In this document: piece by piece, positions 52,991 to 64,000 of the stretch
Numbering within the stretch: position 1 is the stretch's first letter
How the letters are laid out: every line of letters begins with the position of its first letter
DNA from: Nitrospirillum pindoramense
GTDB lineage: Bacteria; Pseudomonadota; Alphaproteobacteria; Azospirillales; Azospirillaceae
NCBI RefSeq assembly: GCF_007827955.1
Contig: NZ_VITR01000002.1
Span: 124,001 to 188,000 of the forward strand
DNA: 64,000 nucleotides
Direction of reading: 5' to 3'
Position numbers and translations under genes: made by a program
Notes under the pieces: model-generated
Databases searched by the model: none
Told to the model about the DNA's origin: nothing
What the model saw: only the letters and a program-made list of their open reading frames with translations

Positions 52991-53000
52991 TCGGCACCGC

Positions 53001-53918
53001 TCAGGCGCCGAACCACACCTTGGTATCGAGATAGCGGGAGGCCAGGAAACGATAGAGGCGGCCGATCTCCAGCATCGCCTCGTCCTTGGCCGGATCCACG
53101 GACTTCCAGCGCTGGGGAATGTCCTCCCAGGCCAGGGTTTCGAAGTGCAGGTTGTCGCGGTGACGGCGCAGCATGGCGACCGTGCCGTCGAACTGCTTCA
53201 GCGCGGCCACGGCTTCGCCGGTCCCGGCCTCCACCTCATCGAACCAGCCGCGGTATTTGTCCACCGGCACCTTCAGCAGGGACTGGATGCGCCGCAGCTG
53301 GTGGTCCAGCTCCCGGTCACCGCGCGCCAGCTTCTGCATCTCGCGCAGCTTGCGGCCGATGTCGAACACGGGCTTGAAGTACTCCCGCAGCGCCTCGAGG
53401 AAGGCCAGCTCATTGGCCAGTACCTCCACCCTGTCCACCACCTCCTGCTTGCGCTCCACCGCCAGGCCGACCAGAGCGGCGATCTCCGCCGCCTGCTCCC
53501 GCATGCGGCGCTTGGCTTCCTCGCTCTCATCCAGGGTGGCGGTGTCGCGCGCGCCGGCGATGGCCTTCAGCAGGGAGCCGCCGATCTTGAGGAAAGCCAT
53601 GTCGCGGTGGCGGGGTTCAATGGACCAGCTGGCGCTGCCGTCCAGGATTTCCGACGGGATGCGGTCGCCATTATGGATGATGCGCACGAACTTCAGGCTT
53701 TGCGCGATCATGCCCAGCAACTGGCCGTCGCCGCTGTCGGGCGCGATGGCGAACATCTGCGACACTTGGCGCAAGGGTATGGCGCCCCGGGCGTCGCCCA
53801 GGTCGACCTGCAGCACCGGCTCACCGTGGCTGAGCGTGAAAAAGGAATTGGGCAGGCACAACGCCGGGTGCGCGAAGCGGAATTCCGTGACGTTGGGCTT
53901 GGCCGACTTGTCGAACAT
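53001..53918 (-). CDS. Uncharacterised conserved protein with coiled coil
   Basis: A 305-residue soluble protein I do not recognise. Residues 1-110 are beta-rich (EFRFAHPALCLPNSFFTLSH, VLQVDLGDARGAIPL). A charged coiled coil spans about 125-190 (EEAKRRMREQAAEIAALVGL). A helical C-terminal half follows and ends YRFLASRYLDTKVWFGA. ATG 53918 is the first reasonable start; a TTG at 53963 is in frame. Its stop is 11 bases from the unit C enhancer sites, so these may be functionally or only spatially linked. Codon use matches the neighbours. Confidence 0.65.
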   Translation of the reverse strand: MFDKSAKPNVTEFRFAHPALCLPNSFFTLSHGEPVLQVDLGDARGAIPLRQVSQMFAIAPDSGDGQLLGMIAQSLKFVRIIHNGDRIPSEILDGSASWSIEPRHRDMAFLKIGGSLLKAIAGARDTATLDESEEAKRRMREQAAEIAALVGLAVERKQEVVDRVEVLANELAFLEALREYFKPVFDIGRKLREMQKLARGDRELDHQLRRIQSLLKVPVDKYRGWFDEVEAGTGEAVAALKQFDGTVAMLRRHRDNLHFETLAWEDIPQRWKSVDPAKDEAMLEIGRLYRFLASRYLDTKVWFGA

Positions 53919-54084
53919 GGCGATGGGAAGCTGTCCTGGGAGGCGTTTTACGATAGCGTCCAAATAGTAAAGTGGAGATTGACGTATCGCACATCCAGCG
54001 CCATCGAACGCGCCTGTCGAGGCGAAAATGCCCCGCCAGGGCCAATCCTATACGCCCGTGTAGGGTGGGGGAACGGCATCCCCC

Positions 54085-54107
54085 CCTGTCGAGCGGACGG
54101 GTTTTTT
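54085..54107 (+). terminator. Intrinsic terminator upstream of bamD
   Basis: CCTGTC (54085-54090) pairs with GACGGG (54096-54101, one G-U pair) around GAGCG, and is followed by six T. No rightward gene ends here. It must be an attenuator in a bamD leader or the end of an unannotated small RNA. Confidence 0.55.
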
Positions 54108-54212
54108 GAAAAAATTCGCTGTTCGCCCGACAATGTGCCGCTTGGCGATGGGCGGGATGACCGTGCTATAACACGCCGTCGCGCATCCCGCCGCCTATTC
54201 CGCTCCGAGAAG

Positions 54213-55265
54213 ATGCCCTTGTCCTTCCCTCGCATTGCCTTGTCGCCCCGTCGCCTCCGCCGCCTGGTCCCGCTCGCCGCCCCCGTGGCGCTGCTCGCGG
54301 TCGCGGCCTGCTCCAGCGATGAGAAGGAGGCGCCCTACATCGAGCGCCCGGTGGAGCAAATCTATTCCGAAGCCGGCAACGCCATCGACCGGGGCGAATA
54401 CCAGAAGGCGGCCCTGCTGTTCGGTGCCGTGGAGCAGCAGCACCCCTACTCCACCTGGGCCATGCGCGCCGAGCTGATGGCGGCCTACGCCTATTACCAG
54501 GCCAACAAGTATGAAGAGGCCATCGGCTCGCTGGACCGCTTCATCAGCCTGCACCCCGGCAACCCCAACGTCGCCTACGCCTATTACCTGAAGGGCCTCT
54601 GCTATTATGAGCAGATCTCCGACGTGCGGCGCGACCAGACCCCGACCGTGCAGTCGCTGAAGGCCCTGGAAGAGGTGATCCGCCGCTTCCCCAACAGCCC
54701 CTACGCCCGCGACGCCAAGCTGAAGATCGACCTGACCCGCGACCATCTGGCGGGCAAGGAAATGGACATCGGCCGCTATTACCAGAGCGTGGGCCTGAAC
54801 CTGGCCGCCATGAAGCGCTTCCGCCAGGTGGTGGACCAGTACCAGAGCACCAGCCATGTGCCGGAGGCCCTGCACCGCCTGGTGGAGGTCTACCTGTCCC
54901 TGGGCATGCTGGATGAGGCGCGCAAGGCCGCCGCCGTGCTGGGCTATAACTACCCGGGCAGCGACTGGTACCAGAACACCTACGACCTGATGAAGGATCT
55001 GCCCAAGCCGCGGATCATCCCGGTCAACCTGACCGCCAAGGCCCCGGCCGATGCCGTCGCCCCCACCGGCACTCCCCCGGCGGGCGTTCCGGCAGCGGGC
55101 GCTTCCGCCGTGGGTGCCGCCCCGGCGGCCGGCGCGACGCCGGCGGACCAAGCGGCCCCGGCGGCCGACAAGCCCGCCGACCAGAAGCCGACGGACGAGA
55201 AAGCCGACAAGCCCCGTCAGGAAGGCAAGAGCCGTGGCTTCTTGGGTTGGCTTTTCGGCGATTAA
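54213..55265 (+). CDS. bamD: Outer-membrane assembly lipoprotein BamD
   Basis: A 350-residue lipoprotein of the BAM complex. The signal peptide ends with lipobox LLAVAAC (lipidated Cys33). Five TPR-like repeats follow from about 45 to 260: IYSEAGNAIDRGEYQKAALL, PYSTWAMRAELMAAYAYY, DRFISLHPGNPNVAYAYYLK, PYARDAKLKIDLTRDHLAGK, RYYQSVGLNLAAMKRF. The family is usually about 245-280 residues; here a 75-residue Ala/Pro/Asp/Lys-rich tail ends in KSRGFLGWLFGD. The ribosome site (CGAGAAG) is weak. Confidence 0.92.
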   Translation: MPLSFPRIALSPRRLRRLVPLAAPVALLAVAACSSDEKEAPYIERPVEQIYSEAGNAIDRGEYQKAALLFGAVEQQHPYSTWAMRAELMAAYAYYQANKYEEAIGSLDRFISLHPGNPNVAYAYYLKGLCYYEQISDVRRDQTPTVQSLKALEEVIRRFPNSPYARDAKLKIDLTRDHLAGKEMDIGRYYQSVGLNLAAMKRFRQVVDQYQSTSHVPEALHRLVEVYLSLGMLDEARKAAAVLGYNYPGSDWYQNTYDLMKDLPKPRIIPVNLTAKAPADAVAPTGTPPAGVPAAGASAVGAAPAAGATPADQAAPAADKPADQKPTDEKADKPRQEGKSRGFLGWLFGD

Positions 55266-55378
55266 GCCCTAGAAAAATCATATCCCGACAGCGGGGCTCC
55301 GGATCGGTCGCGGATCGGTCCGGGGCCCTTGTCGTCTGGGGAGTATCGTCCCAAGGCTCGCAAAACCGGGTGAGTGCC

Positions 55379-57061
55379 ATGCTGGCGTCCCTCTCGATCC
55401 GTGACGTGGTCCTGATCGAACGGCTGAACCTGTCGTTCGGCCAAGGCTTGTGCGTGCTGACCGGCGAGACCGGCGCCGGCAAGTCCATCCTGCTGGACGC
55501 GCTCGGCCTGGCGCTGGGCGGCCGGGGCGACAGCGGCCTGGTGCGCCATGGCGCGGACCAGGCGACGGTGGTGGCGGAGTTCGACCTGGGCGCCTTCGCC
55601 AAGGGCGGCGACAGCCATCCCGCGCTGACCCTGCTGCGTGAACAGGATCTGGACGCCGACACCACGCTGGTCCTGCGTCGCACCGTCACCGCCGATGGCC
55701 GCTCCCGCGCCTTTATCAATGACCAGCCGGTTGGCGTGGCGCTGTTGCGCCGGATCGGCGAGACGCTGGTGGAGGTGCATGGGCAATTCGACACCCATGG
55801 CCTGCTGAACCCGCTGACCCACCGCGACCTGCTGGACGATTACGCCGGGCTGGCGCCGAAGCGCGCCGCCCTGACCGCGCTCTACCGCGCCTGGCAGGCG
55901 GCGGAAACGGCGCGGGCCGACGCCGACCGCGAAGCCGCCCGGGCGCGCGAGGAGGAGGACTACGTCCGCCATGCGCTGGCCGAGTTGGACGCGCTGGACC
56001 CCAAGGACAATGAGGAAGAGGCGCTGGCGGAAAAGCGCGCCGTCATGATGCACCGGGAAAAGCTGGTGGAGGCGTTGACGGGGGCGGCCGGCGAAATCTC
56101 CGGCGAGCGCGGCGCGGAACGCGCCCTTGCCAACGCCCTGCGCCACCTGACCCGCGTGGCCGACAAGGCCGCCGGCCAGTTGGACCCGCTGATCGCCATC
56201 CTGGACCAGGCCGCCGCCGAGATCGGGGAGGCCGCGCGCACCCTTCAGGTCATGGCCAGCGACATGGACCATGACGGCGCCAGCCTGGAAAAGCTGGAGG
56301 AACGGTTGTTCGCCCTGCGCGCCTGCGCCCGCAAGCATGGCATCGCCGTGGCCGGCCTGGCGACCTTGCGCGCCGACTTCGCCCGGCGGCTGTCGCTGAT
56401 CGAGGATCAGGGCGACCTGCTGACCCGCCTGGCCAAGGACGCCGCCGAGGCCAAGCAGGCCTATGCCACCGCCGCCACCGCCCTGACGGAGGAGCGGCGC
56501 AAGGCCGCGGGAAAGCTGGACAAGGCCGTGATGGCCGAACTGGCGCCGTTGAAGCTGGACAGGGCCCGCTTCGTCACCGCCGTGGAGGCGGTGGCGGAGG
56601 CCGACTGGGGACCTGGCGGCGGCGACCGCGTGGCCTTCACCGTCGCAACCAACCCGGGCGCCCCGCCGGGCCCGCTGGCCAAGATCGCGTCCGGGGGCGA
56701 ACTCGCCCGCTTCATGCTGGCGCTGAAGGTCATCCTGGCCCAGGTCGGCACCGTGCCCACCCTGGTGTTCGACGAGGTCGACACCGGCATCGGTGGCGCC
56801 GTGGCCAACGCCGTGGGCGAGCGCCTGGCCCGCCTGGGCGCCGGTGTCCAGGTGCTGGTGGTGACGCACAGCCCGCAGGTCGCGGCGCGCGGCCAGCAGC
56901 ATCTGAACGTGCGCAAGCGCGTGGCCGCCGGCAAGACCACCACCGACGTGGTCATGTTATCGCCCGAGGAGCGGCGGGAGGAGATCGCCCGCATGCTGTC
57001 GGGCGCCGAGATCACCGCCGCCGCCCGCGCCGCCGCGTCCGAACTGATGGCCGCCGGCTGA
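55379..57061 (+). CDS. recN: DNA repair protein RecN
   Basis: A 560-residue SMC-like ATPase for double-strand-break repair. SIRDVVLIERLNLSFGQGL and the Walker A loop TGETGAGKSILLDALGLALG open the protein. A long antiparallel coiled coil spans about 160-400. The C-terminal half has SGGELARFMLALKVILA and Walker B TLVFDEVDTGIGG, and ends with VVTHSPQVAARGQQHL. ATG 55379 fits the family; GTG 55370 adds three residues. Confidence 0.95.
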   Translation: MLASLSIRDVVLIERLNLSFGQGLCVLTGETGAGKSILLDALGLALGGRGDSGLVRHGADQATVVAEFDLGAFAKGGDSHPALTLLREQDLDADTTLVLRRTVTADGRSRAFINDQPVGVALLRRIGETLVEVHGQFDTHGLLNPLTHRDLLDDYAGLAPKRAALTALYRAWQAAETARADADREAARAREEEDYVRHALAELDALDPKDNEEEALAEKRAVMMHREKLVEALTGAAGEISGERGAERALANALRHLTRVADKAAGQLDPLIAILDQAAAEIGEAARTLQVMASDMDHDGASLEKLEERLFALRACARKHGIAVAGLATLRADFARRLSLIEDQGDLLTRLAKDAAEAKQAYATAATALTEERRKAAGKLDKAVMAELAPLKLDRARFVTAVEAVAEADWGPGGGDRVAFTVATNPGAPPGPLAKIASGGELARFMLALKVILAQVGTVPTLVFDEVDTGIGGAVANAVGERLARLGAGVQVLVVTHSPQVAARGQQHLNVRKRVAAGKTTTDVVMLSPEERREEIARMLSGAEITAAARAAASELMAAG

Positions 57062-57106
57062 GCCCGGCGCCCCTCTCTCCGCCTTTGCCCCCTCGCCTCT
57101 GCCTGA

Positions 57107-59374
<2,268 letters not shown>

Positions 59375-59400
59375 TCGCGAGATTCGCCACGCGACTGGCC

Positions 59401-59425
59401 TGAACGGCGATTAAATCGCCGTTCA
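59401..59425. terminator. Hairpin after ligA
   Basis: TGAACGGCGAT (59401-59411) pairs perfectly with ATCGCCGTTCA (59415-59425) around TAA. There is no U-tract, so it is at most a weak terminator for ligA. Confidence 0.45.
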
Positions 59426-59554
59426 CTTGTCGCCTATGGGCTCCCGCCCCAGGCTTTCCGCCGGCTTCGGCATTGGCATACCCCTTGCGTAAAGGGTGTC
59501 GACTGCCCGGACGACATCCGGGCCGGACCCATCCGTGAGGGAGAATCCCGTTCC

Positions 59555-60337
59555 ATGTCTCGTATGCCCCACCGCCTGGCCGCCGCCTTCGTCGTCCTGT
59601 CCGCCCTGCCCTTGGCCGTCCCGGCCCAAGCCGCCAGCGTCGGCCCGCAGACCCTGCATGGCCGCACGCTGGAGCTGGAGGGCCTGGTGGCCCATGTCGA
59701 AATCACGGTATCGCCCTCCGCCAAGGAGATCACCGTCACCGCCACCGGCGATGATGACCAGGTGAACCGCCTGTCCTTCCACAGCGAGGGTGACAAGGCC
59801 AAGGTGGAGCAGGAGCACCGCCACCACGAACACTACAGCGACCGCGACTTCATGAAGGTCAGCGTCACCCTGCCCGCCGGCACCGCCCTGTCGGTCGATG
59901 ATTTCGTCGGGGACCTGACCGCCGGTGACTTGAACGCCGATTTGGCAGTGGCGGATCTGCACTCCGGCTCCATCACCGTGGGACGGGTGCAGGCGGCCGC
60001 TTTGGACGTGACAGGCAGTGGCGATATCACCGTGGGCGACGTCGCCAAGGCCGTCTCGGTGGAGATCAAGGGCTCCGGCAAAGTGCGCACCGGCAAGACG
60101 AGCGGCGCGGTGTCGCTGGAAATCAGCGGTTCGGGCAATGTCGACATGGCCTCGGTCAACGGCGCGGTGTCGGCTGAAATCCACGGCAGCGGCAACGTCA
60201 CCATTCATGCCGGCAAGGCCGACCCCCTGTCGGTGGACATCGCCGGTTCTGGCGACTTCACCCTGGACGGGGTCGCCACCAACCAGTCCATCAGCCAGCA
60301 CGGGTCCGGTCAGGTGCATATCCGCAACGGCCGCTGA
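59555..60337 (+). CDS. Secreted GIN-domain (DUF2807) protein
   Basis: A 260-residue exported protein. Residues 1-27 are a signal peptide ([17 protein letters not shown]). The mature part begins with a short beta segment, a His-rich loop ([14 protein letters not shown]) and then a repetitive right-handed beta-helix with repeated GSG turns ([45 protein letters not shown]), the GIN/DUF2807 signature. The function is unknown; it is probably periplasmic or surface-bound. GAGGGAGAA precedes ATG 59555. Confidence 0.78.
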   Translation: MSRMPHRLAAAFVVLSALPLAVPAQAASVGPQTLHGRTLELEGLVAHVEITVSPSAKEITVTATGDDDQVNRLSFHSEGDKAKVEQEHRHHEHYSDRDFMKVSVTLPAGTALSVDDFVGDLTAGDLNADLAVADLHSGSITVGRVQAAALDVTGSGDITVGDVAKAVSVEIKGSGKVRTGKTSGAVSLEISGSGNVDMASVNGAVSAEIHGSGNVTIHAGKADPLSVDIAGSGDFTLDGVATNQSISQHGSGQVHIRNGR

Positions 60338-60360
60338 GCCGCCCCCCTGGTGCCATCGGA

Positions 60361-60390
60361 AAAAGCCCGCCGGGAAACCGGTGGGCTTTC
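60361..60390. terminator. Terminator after the GIN-domain gene
   Basis: AAAGCCCGCCGG pairs with CCGGTGGGCTTT (one G-T/mismatch near the centre) around GAAA. It is flanked by A and T runs, so it can act in both directions. Confidence 0.7.
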
Positions 60391-60447
60391 GTCCTTGCGA
60401 CCAAGGGCCTAAGGTCGGCGCACACGCCATCATCCGGGAATGCGTCG

Positions 60448-60867
60448 ATGAAATACCTGCATACCATGGTCCGCGTCACCGACCTGGACGCCTCGCTGGA
60501 CTTCTACGTCAACAAGCTGGGGCTGGAACTGGTGCGCCGCCGCGATTACGAGAAGGGGCGCTTCACCCTGGTCTACCTGGCTGCCCCCGGCTCCCCGGAA
60601 TCGGAGGTCGAGCTGACATGGAACTGGGATCCGGAGGTCTATACCGGCGGCCGCAACTTCGGCCATCTGGCCTTCGCCGTGGATGACATCTATGCCACGT
60701 GCCAGCGTCTGATGGACGCGGGCGTCACCATCAACCGCCCGCCGCGCGATGGCCACATGGCCTTCGTCCGCTCCCCCGACCAGATCTCGATCGAGCTGCT
60801 GCAGGCCGGCGACGCCCTGCCCCCGCAGGAACCCTGGGCCTCCATGCCCAACACCGGGTCCTGGTAA
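60448..60867 (+). CDS. gloA: Lactoylglutathione lyase (glyoxalase I)
   Basis: A 139-residue metalloenzyme that isomerises the methylglyoxal-glutathione adduct. His6 in [18 protein letters not shown], Glu in [10 protein letters not shown], His in [15 protein letters not shown] and Glu in QISIELLQ are the metal ligands. The length and two-repeat vicinal-oxygen-chelate layout are typical of single-domain nickel/cobalt GloA. The gene stands alone with a GC hairpin (about 60880-60907) behind it. Confidence 0.94.
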   Translation: MKYLHTMVRVTDLDASLDFYVNKLGLELVRRRDYEKGRFTLVYLAAPGSPESEVELTWNWDPEVYTGGRNFGHLAFAVDDIYATCQRLMDAGVTINRPPRDGHMAFVRSPDQISIELLQAGDALPPQEPWASMPNTGSW

Positions 60868-60929
60868 GGGAAAAGCGCCTCCCGCAGCGCAGGGTTGCGG
60901 GGGGCGCCCGTTCATTCTATCCATACCCC

Positions 60930-61328
60930 ATGCTGTTGATCGTGCTGACCGTCATGGGGGTGGGGCTGGTCCTGGCGCTGGTCGCCTGGCTGGCGACGCG
61001 TGGCCCGTCGGAAGGGGAGATTTTCCGCCGCTTCGACGCGCTGGACGGTTTCACCATCACCGAACGCCACGCGCATGAGGGCACCGGCATCGCCGCCGAT
61101 GAGGCGCGCGGGCTGGTCGCGGTGATCGGCAAGGGCCTGGGCGGACGACCACCCGTGCTGCTGGCGGCCAAGGATCTGACGGCTTGGCGCTACCAGGCCA
61201 AGGACCAGCATTTCGAGATGACCCTCCGGGCGCGCCGCTTCCCCCAACCACTTGTCGTCAGCTTCCGCAAACGGGCTACCGCGGACGAATGGCTCAAGAT
61301 TTTCCGCAACATCGTGGAGGGTCGCTGA
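60930..61328 (+). CDS. Small membrane-anchored protein of unknown function
   Basis: A 132-residue protein. One TM at residues 1-22 (LLIVLTVMGVGLVLALVAWL) is followed by a short soluble domain (EIFRRFDALDGFTITERHAH, LLAAKDLTAWRYQAKDQHFE) that ends ADEWLKIFRNIVEGR. I do not recognise the family. No good ribosome site precedes ATG 60930. The frame is open 77 codons further upstream, but that part overlaps gloA and looks like a shadow. Confidence 0.55.
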   Translation: MLLIVLTVMGVGLVLALVAWLATRGPSEGEIFRRFDALDGFTITERHAHEGTGIAADEARGLVAVIGKGLGGRPPVLLAAKDLTAWRYQAKDQHFEMTLRARRFPQPLVVSFRKRATADEWLKIFRNIVEGR

Positions 61329-61454
61329 CACCTATCCCAGCGGGTCAATCATACAGAAGTGCGAGACTCCGGCCCCCCATAAGTCTTAAGGTCGACCCAG
61401 GGGCGGTGTCGCCGCCCCTGCCGCCCGTGAACGCCCCGTGACCAGAAGGTTGGC

Positions 61455-64000
61455 ATGACGCCCCCACCGTCCTCCGAGGCACCGTCGTCGTCCCGAATCC
61501 TGGCGCGGTTCGGTACCGCGCACGCCGTCACCAACGGTGCCCCCCACGATGGAGCGCGCCCCCAGGACACGGCTTCCCAACATACGGACCCCCAACACAC
61601 CGGTACAGGCACGGCGCCGGACGGCAAGGGCGGCGACGGCGGGAAGGGGCGGCTGCCGCTGCGCAAGCGCCTCTCGTACAAGCAGGCGCGCAACACGGCG
61701 CTGCTGACCCTGGCGCTGGGCGTCATCCTCAACACCGCCCAGATCACCTATGACCTGTTCAATGTCGAGCAGCAGACCGATCAGCTGGTGCAGCAGGTGC
61801 TGAGCACGGCGCGCCAGCCGGCAGCGGAGGCGGCCTACGCCTTCGACCAGGCGCTGGCGGAACGGGTTCTGACCGGCTTGTTCGAATACCGGCCACTGTA
61901 TCACGCCGTGATCTATGAGGACTTCGGCAACCAGTTGGCCGCCAAGGACCGGCCGGAAGCGGAAGGTGGGCTGAAATGGCTGGCGGAGATCCTGCTGCCG
62001 CAAGAGAAGACCTTCTCGATTCAACTGGTGATCGAGCGCCATAACCAGAACGTGGGCGTGCTGAAGGTCAGCGTCGACCGCTACCTGATCGCGCTGGATT
62101 TCTTCCGTCGTTCCGCCATCGTGCTGGGCGTCGGCCTGGTGTGGACGGTGGCCCTGATCCTGGTCGTGGTCTTCTACATCTCGCTGTCCAAGCCCTTCCT
62201 GCGGCTGACCCACGGCATCGCCGCGGTGGATGCCCGCCGTCCGGCCGATGTGCTGCTGACCGTGCCCCCGCAGCATGCTGATGACGAGCTGGGCCTGCTG
62301 GCCCGCACCACCAATGACCTGCTGCTGGAATTCGACCGGGCGCTGGTGGAGTGCGAACGGGTGGAGGCCCGCCTGCGCGAGCGAGAGACGCATCTGTCCG
62401 GCATCATGGACAACGTGGCCGATGGCATCATCACCCTGGATGAGGATTTGCGGGTCGCCACCATGAACCGCGCGGCCCACCTGCTGTTCGGCTATGAGCC
62501 GGGCCAGGCGGCGGGCCAGCCCTTCGTCGGCTTCATCGCCGATGAGGATTGGCCGCGCGTTTCGACGGAACTGATGGCCTGCCTGCGCCGCCAGGGGGGC
62601 AGCCATGGCGGCGAGCAGCGGGCGGAGGTGCAGGGCCGCCGGCAGGACGGCACCACCTTCGCCATGGCCTTCGGCGTCAGCCAGATGCGGCTGGGCGATC
62701 GTCGCACCGCCATCTGCGTCGTCCAGGACATCACCCAGCGCAAACGGTCGGAACGGGCCTTGCGGGAAAGCGAGGAGCGGCTGAAGCAGGCCGTCAGCGC
62801 CACCCGCTCCGGCGTGTTCGACGCCGACTTCGCCACCGGCCTGACGTGGTGGAGCCCGGAGTTCCTGGAGATGCTGGGCTATCCCGGCGGCGCCAGCCCC
62901 TGGCACGACAAGCCGCTGGAAGCGCTGCTGCACCCGGACGACGCCCCAGCGACCATGAGCACCATCGAGCGCTATCTGTCCGGGGACAGCGGCGACTATC
63001 TCAGCGTCTTCCGCCTACGCAAAAGCGATGGCAGCTGGCTGTGGATCGAGGCGCGCGGCCTGGCCATCCGGGACGAGCGGGGCCGCCCCGTGCGCTTCAC
63101 CGGCACCATGACCGACGTGACCGACCGCAAGCGCTTCGAGGAGCAGCTGCTGTACGTTAGTACCCACGACCCCCTGACCGGCCTGGCCAACCGCACCTTG
63201 CTGCAGGACCGATTGCAGCACGCCATCGCCCACGGCGCCCGCAAGGGCACCTCCGTCGCCGTGCTGGTCATGGACCTGGACCGCTTCAAACTGGTCAACG
63301 ACAGCCTGGGCAGCCAGGTGGGCGACAAGCTGCTGCGCGCCCTGGGCCAACGCCTGGTGTCCTGCGTGCGCGCCGCCGACACGGTGGGCCGCATGGGGGC
63401 CGACGAGTTCATGGTGATCGCGGAGGATTTGCCGGAGCCGCAGGTGGCCGCCCGCATCGCCGAGGCCATCCTGGTGGGCCTGACCCGGCCCTTCGCCATC
63501 GATGGCCAGCAGTTGTTCATCACCACGTCCATCGGCATCAGCCTGTTCCCGGGCGACGCCACGGACACCGACGCCCTGCTGCGCGACGCCGCCACCGCCA
63601 TGGACAATGCCAAGGCGGCGGGCGGCAACAGCTATCAGTTCTTCACCCCGCGCATGAACGAGGAGGCGGTGGCCCGCCTGTCCATGGAGCACGCGCTGCG
63701 CGAGGCCCTGGACCTCAACCAGTTCAGCCTGCACTACCAGCCCAAGATCGACCTCGAAACACTGAATCCGGTGGGCACCGAGGCCCTGATCCGCTGGAAC
63801 CATCCGGAGATGGGCTCGGTTTCCCCCGCCCGCTTCATCCCCATGGCGGAGGAGAACGGCCTGATCGTGCCCATCGGCGAATGGGTGATGCGCACCGCCC
63901 TGGCCCAGATCCGCACCTGGCAAGAGCAAGGACTGCAACCCCTGCCCGTGGCCGTCAACGTCTCCGTCCGCCAACTGTCGTCCGGGCAGTTCGCGGAACG
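61455..64000 (+). CDS. PAS-GGDEF-EAL cyclic-di-GMP protein, 3' end missing
   Basis: At least 848 residues; the frame is still open at the window edge. ATG 61455 has AGAAGG five bases upstream. A disordered N-terminus (1-70) precedes TM1 (about 78-95, ALLTLALGVILNTAQ), a periplasmic domain, and TM2 (about 220-240, VLGVGLVWTVALILVVVFYI). Two PAS domains lie at about 310-430 and 440-555. The GGDEF domain (560-725) reads GADEF in RMGADEFMVI, so cyclase activity is doubtful. The EAL domain starts near 740 with intact TEALIRWNHPE. A phosphodiesterase is likely. Confidence 0.88.
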   Translation, partial: MTPPPSSEAPSSSRILARFGTAHAVTNGAPHDGARPQDTASQHTDPQHTGTGTAPDGKGGDGGKGRLPLRKRLSYKQARNTALLTLALGVILNTAQITYDLFNVEQQTDQLVQQVLSTARQPAAEAAYAFDQALAERVLTGLFEYRPLYHAVIYEDFGNQLAAKDRPEAEGGLKWLAEILLPQEKTFSIQLVIERHNQNVGVLKVSVDRYLIALDFFRRSAIVLGVGLVWTVALILVVVFYISLSKPFLRLTHGIAAVDARRPADVLLTVPPQHADDELGLLARTTNDLLLEFDRALVECERVEARLRERETHLSGIMDNVADGIITLDEDLRVATMNRAAHLLFGYEPGQAAGQPFVGFIADEDWPRVSTELMACLRRQGGSHGGEQRAEVQGRRQDGTTFAMAFGVSQMRLGDRRTAICVVQDITQRKRSERALRESEERLKQAVSATRSGVFDADFATGLTWWSPEFLEMLGYPGGASPWHDKPLEALLHPDDAPATMSTIERYLSGDSGDYLSVFRLRKSDGSWLWIEARGLAIRDERGRPVRFTGTMTDVTDRKRFEEQLLYVSTHDPLTGLANRTLLQDRLQHAIAHGARKGTSVAVLVMDLDRFKLVNDSLGSQVGDKLLRALGQRLVSCVRAADTVGRMGADEFMVIAEDLPEPQVAARIAEAILVGLTRPFAIDGQQLFITTSIGISLFPGDATDTDALLRDAATAMDNAKAAGGNSYQFFTPRMNEEAVARLSMEHALREALDLNQFSLHYQPKIDLETLNPVGTEALIRWNHPEMGSVSPARFIPMAEENGLIVPIGEWVMRTALAQIRTWQEQGLQPLPVAVNVSVRQLSSGQFAE

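Noticed and set aside
51244..52991. Lux-box (LuxR quorum-sensing) reading of the TGTCCG palindromes
   Set aside because: The arms resemble lux boxes, but sites 135 bp upstream of perfect sigma-54 promoters fit enhancer-binding activators far better; LuxR sites normally sit next to a sigma-70 -35 box.
60699..60929. Upstream extension of the small membrane protein at 60930
   Set aside because: It overlaps gloA in another frame and reads as an Arg/Pro/Ala shadow; the TM segment begins at 60930.

Overview
The window is GC-rich DNA from an alphaproteobacterium, most likely a Rhodospirillales member of the Azospirillaceae type (Azospirillum, Nitrospirillum or Niveispirillum relatives). The evidence is the gene content and order: a TrcR/DUF1013 cell-cycle regulator, a DUF1192 protein, a ribbon-helix-helix_4 protein, a full division and cell-wall (dcw) cluster running from mraZ to ftsZ and lpxC with ddl between murB and ftsQ, and rnpB close upstream of mraZ. 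The genus is inference. No phage, insertion sequence, rRNA operon or CRISPR array was seen.

Layout. 0-9.6 kb: the edge of an RpoH-like sigma factor gene, enoyl-CoA hydratase, tRNA-Val(GAC), glk, ubiX, an Old Yellow Enzyme, trcR, a quinone oxidoreductase, a DUF1192 gene, and a divergent methyltransferase/regulator pair with a repeated operator. 9.4-14.4 kb: biotin synthesis, as a leftward bioB-bioA-RHH unit and a divergent bioF-bioD unit. 14.4-24.6 kb: a HicAB module, fumC, a GYF/AIM24 protein, an outer-membrane protein with a secreted cupredoxin, a TerB-DnaJ protein, an ABC-F ATPase, an EamA transporter, an amidase and the RNase P RNA. 24.6-28.6 kb: a hybrid histidine kinase overlapping an HD-GYP response regulator whose 3' end runs antisense into rnpB.

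28.6-49.2 kb is the dcw cluster: mraZ, rsmH, ftsL, ftsI, murE, murF, mraY, murD, ftsW, murG, a coupled 37-codon ORF, murC, murB, ddl, ftsQ, ftsA and ftsZ. Nearly every junction is an ATGA overlap. The 0.8-kb control region holds a DnaA-box cluster, a four-repeat MraZ box, and a second array of nine helically phased TGGGN motifs. lpxC follows, then bamD, recN, ligA, a GIN-domain secreted protein, gloA, a small membrane protein and the start of a large PAS-PAS-GGDEF-EAL protein that runs off the end.

The least expected element lies at 50.6-53.0 kb, between lpxC and an uncharacterised gene. Three leftward units together encode seven peptides of 45-48 residues in two related families, all ending in (I/V)NAML and all predicted to have a single C-terminal membrane helix. 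Each unit has a sigma-54 -24/-12 promoter with the exact GG-N10-GC spacing. Exactly 135 bp upstream of each is an enhancer-like palindrome, TGTCCG-N4-CGGACA, which fits the NifA-type TGT-N10-ACA pattern, followed by a second degenerate copy. Each unit ends in a similar terminator. This looks like an enhancer-activated, amplified small-membrane-peptide system that I do not recognise as described.
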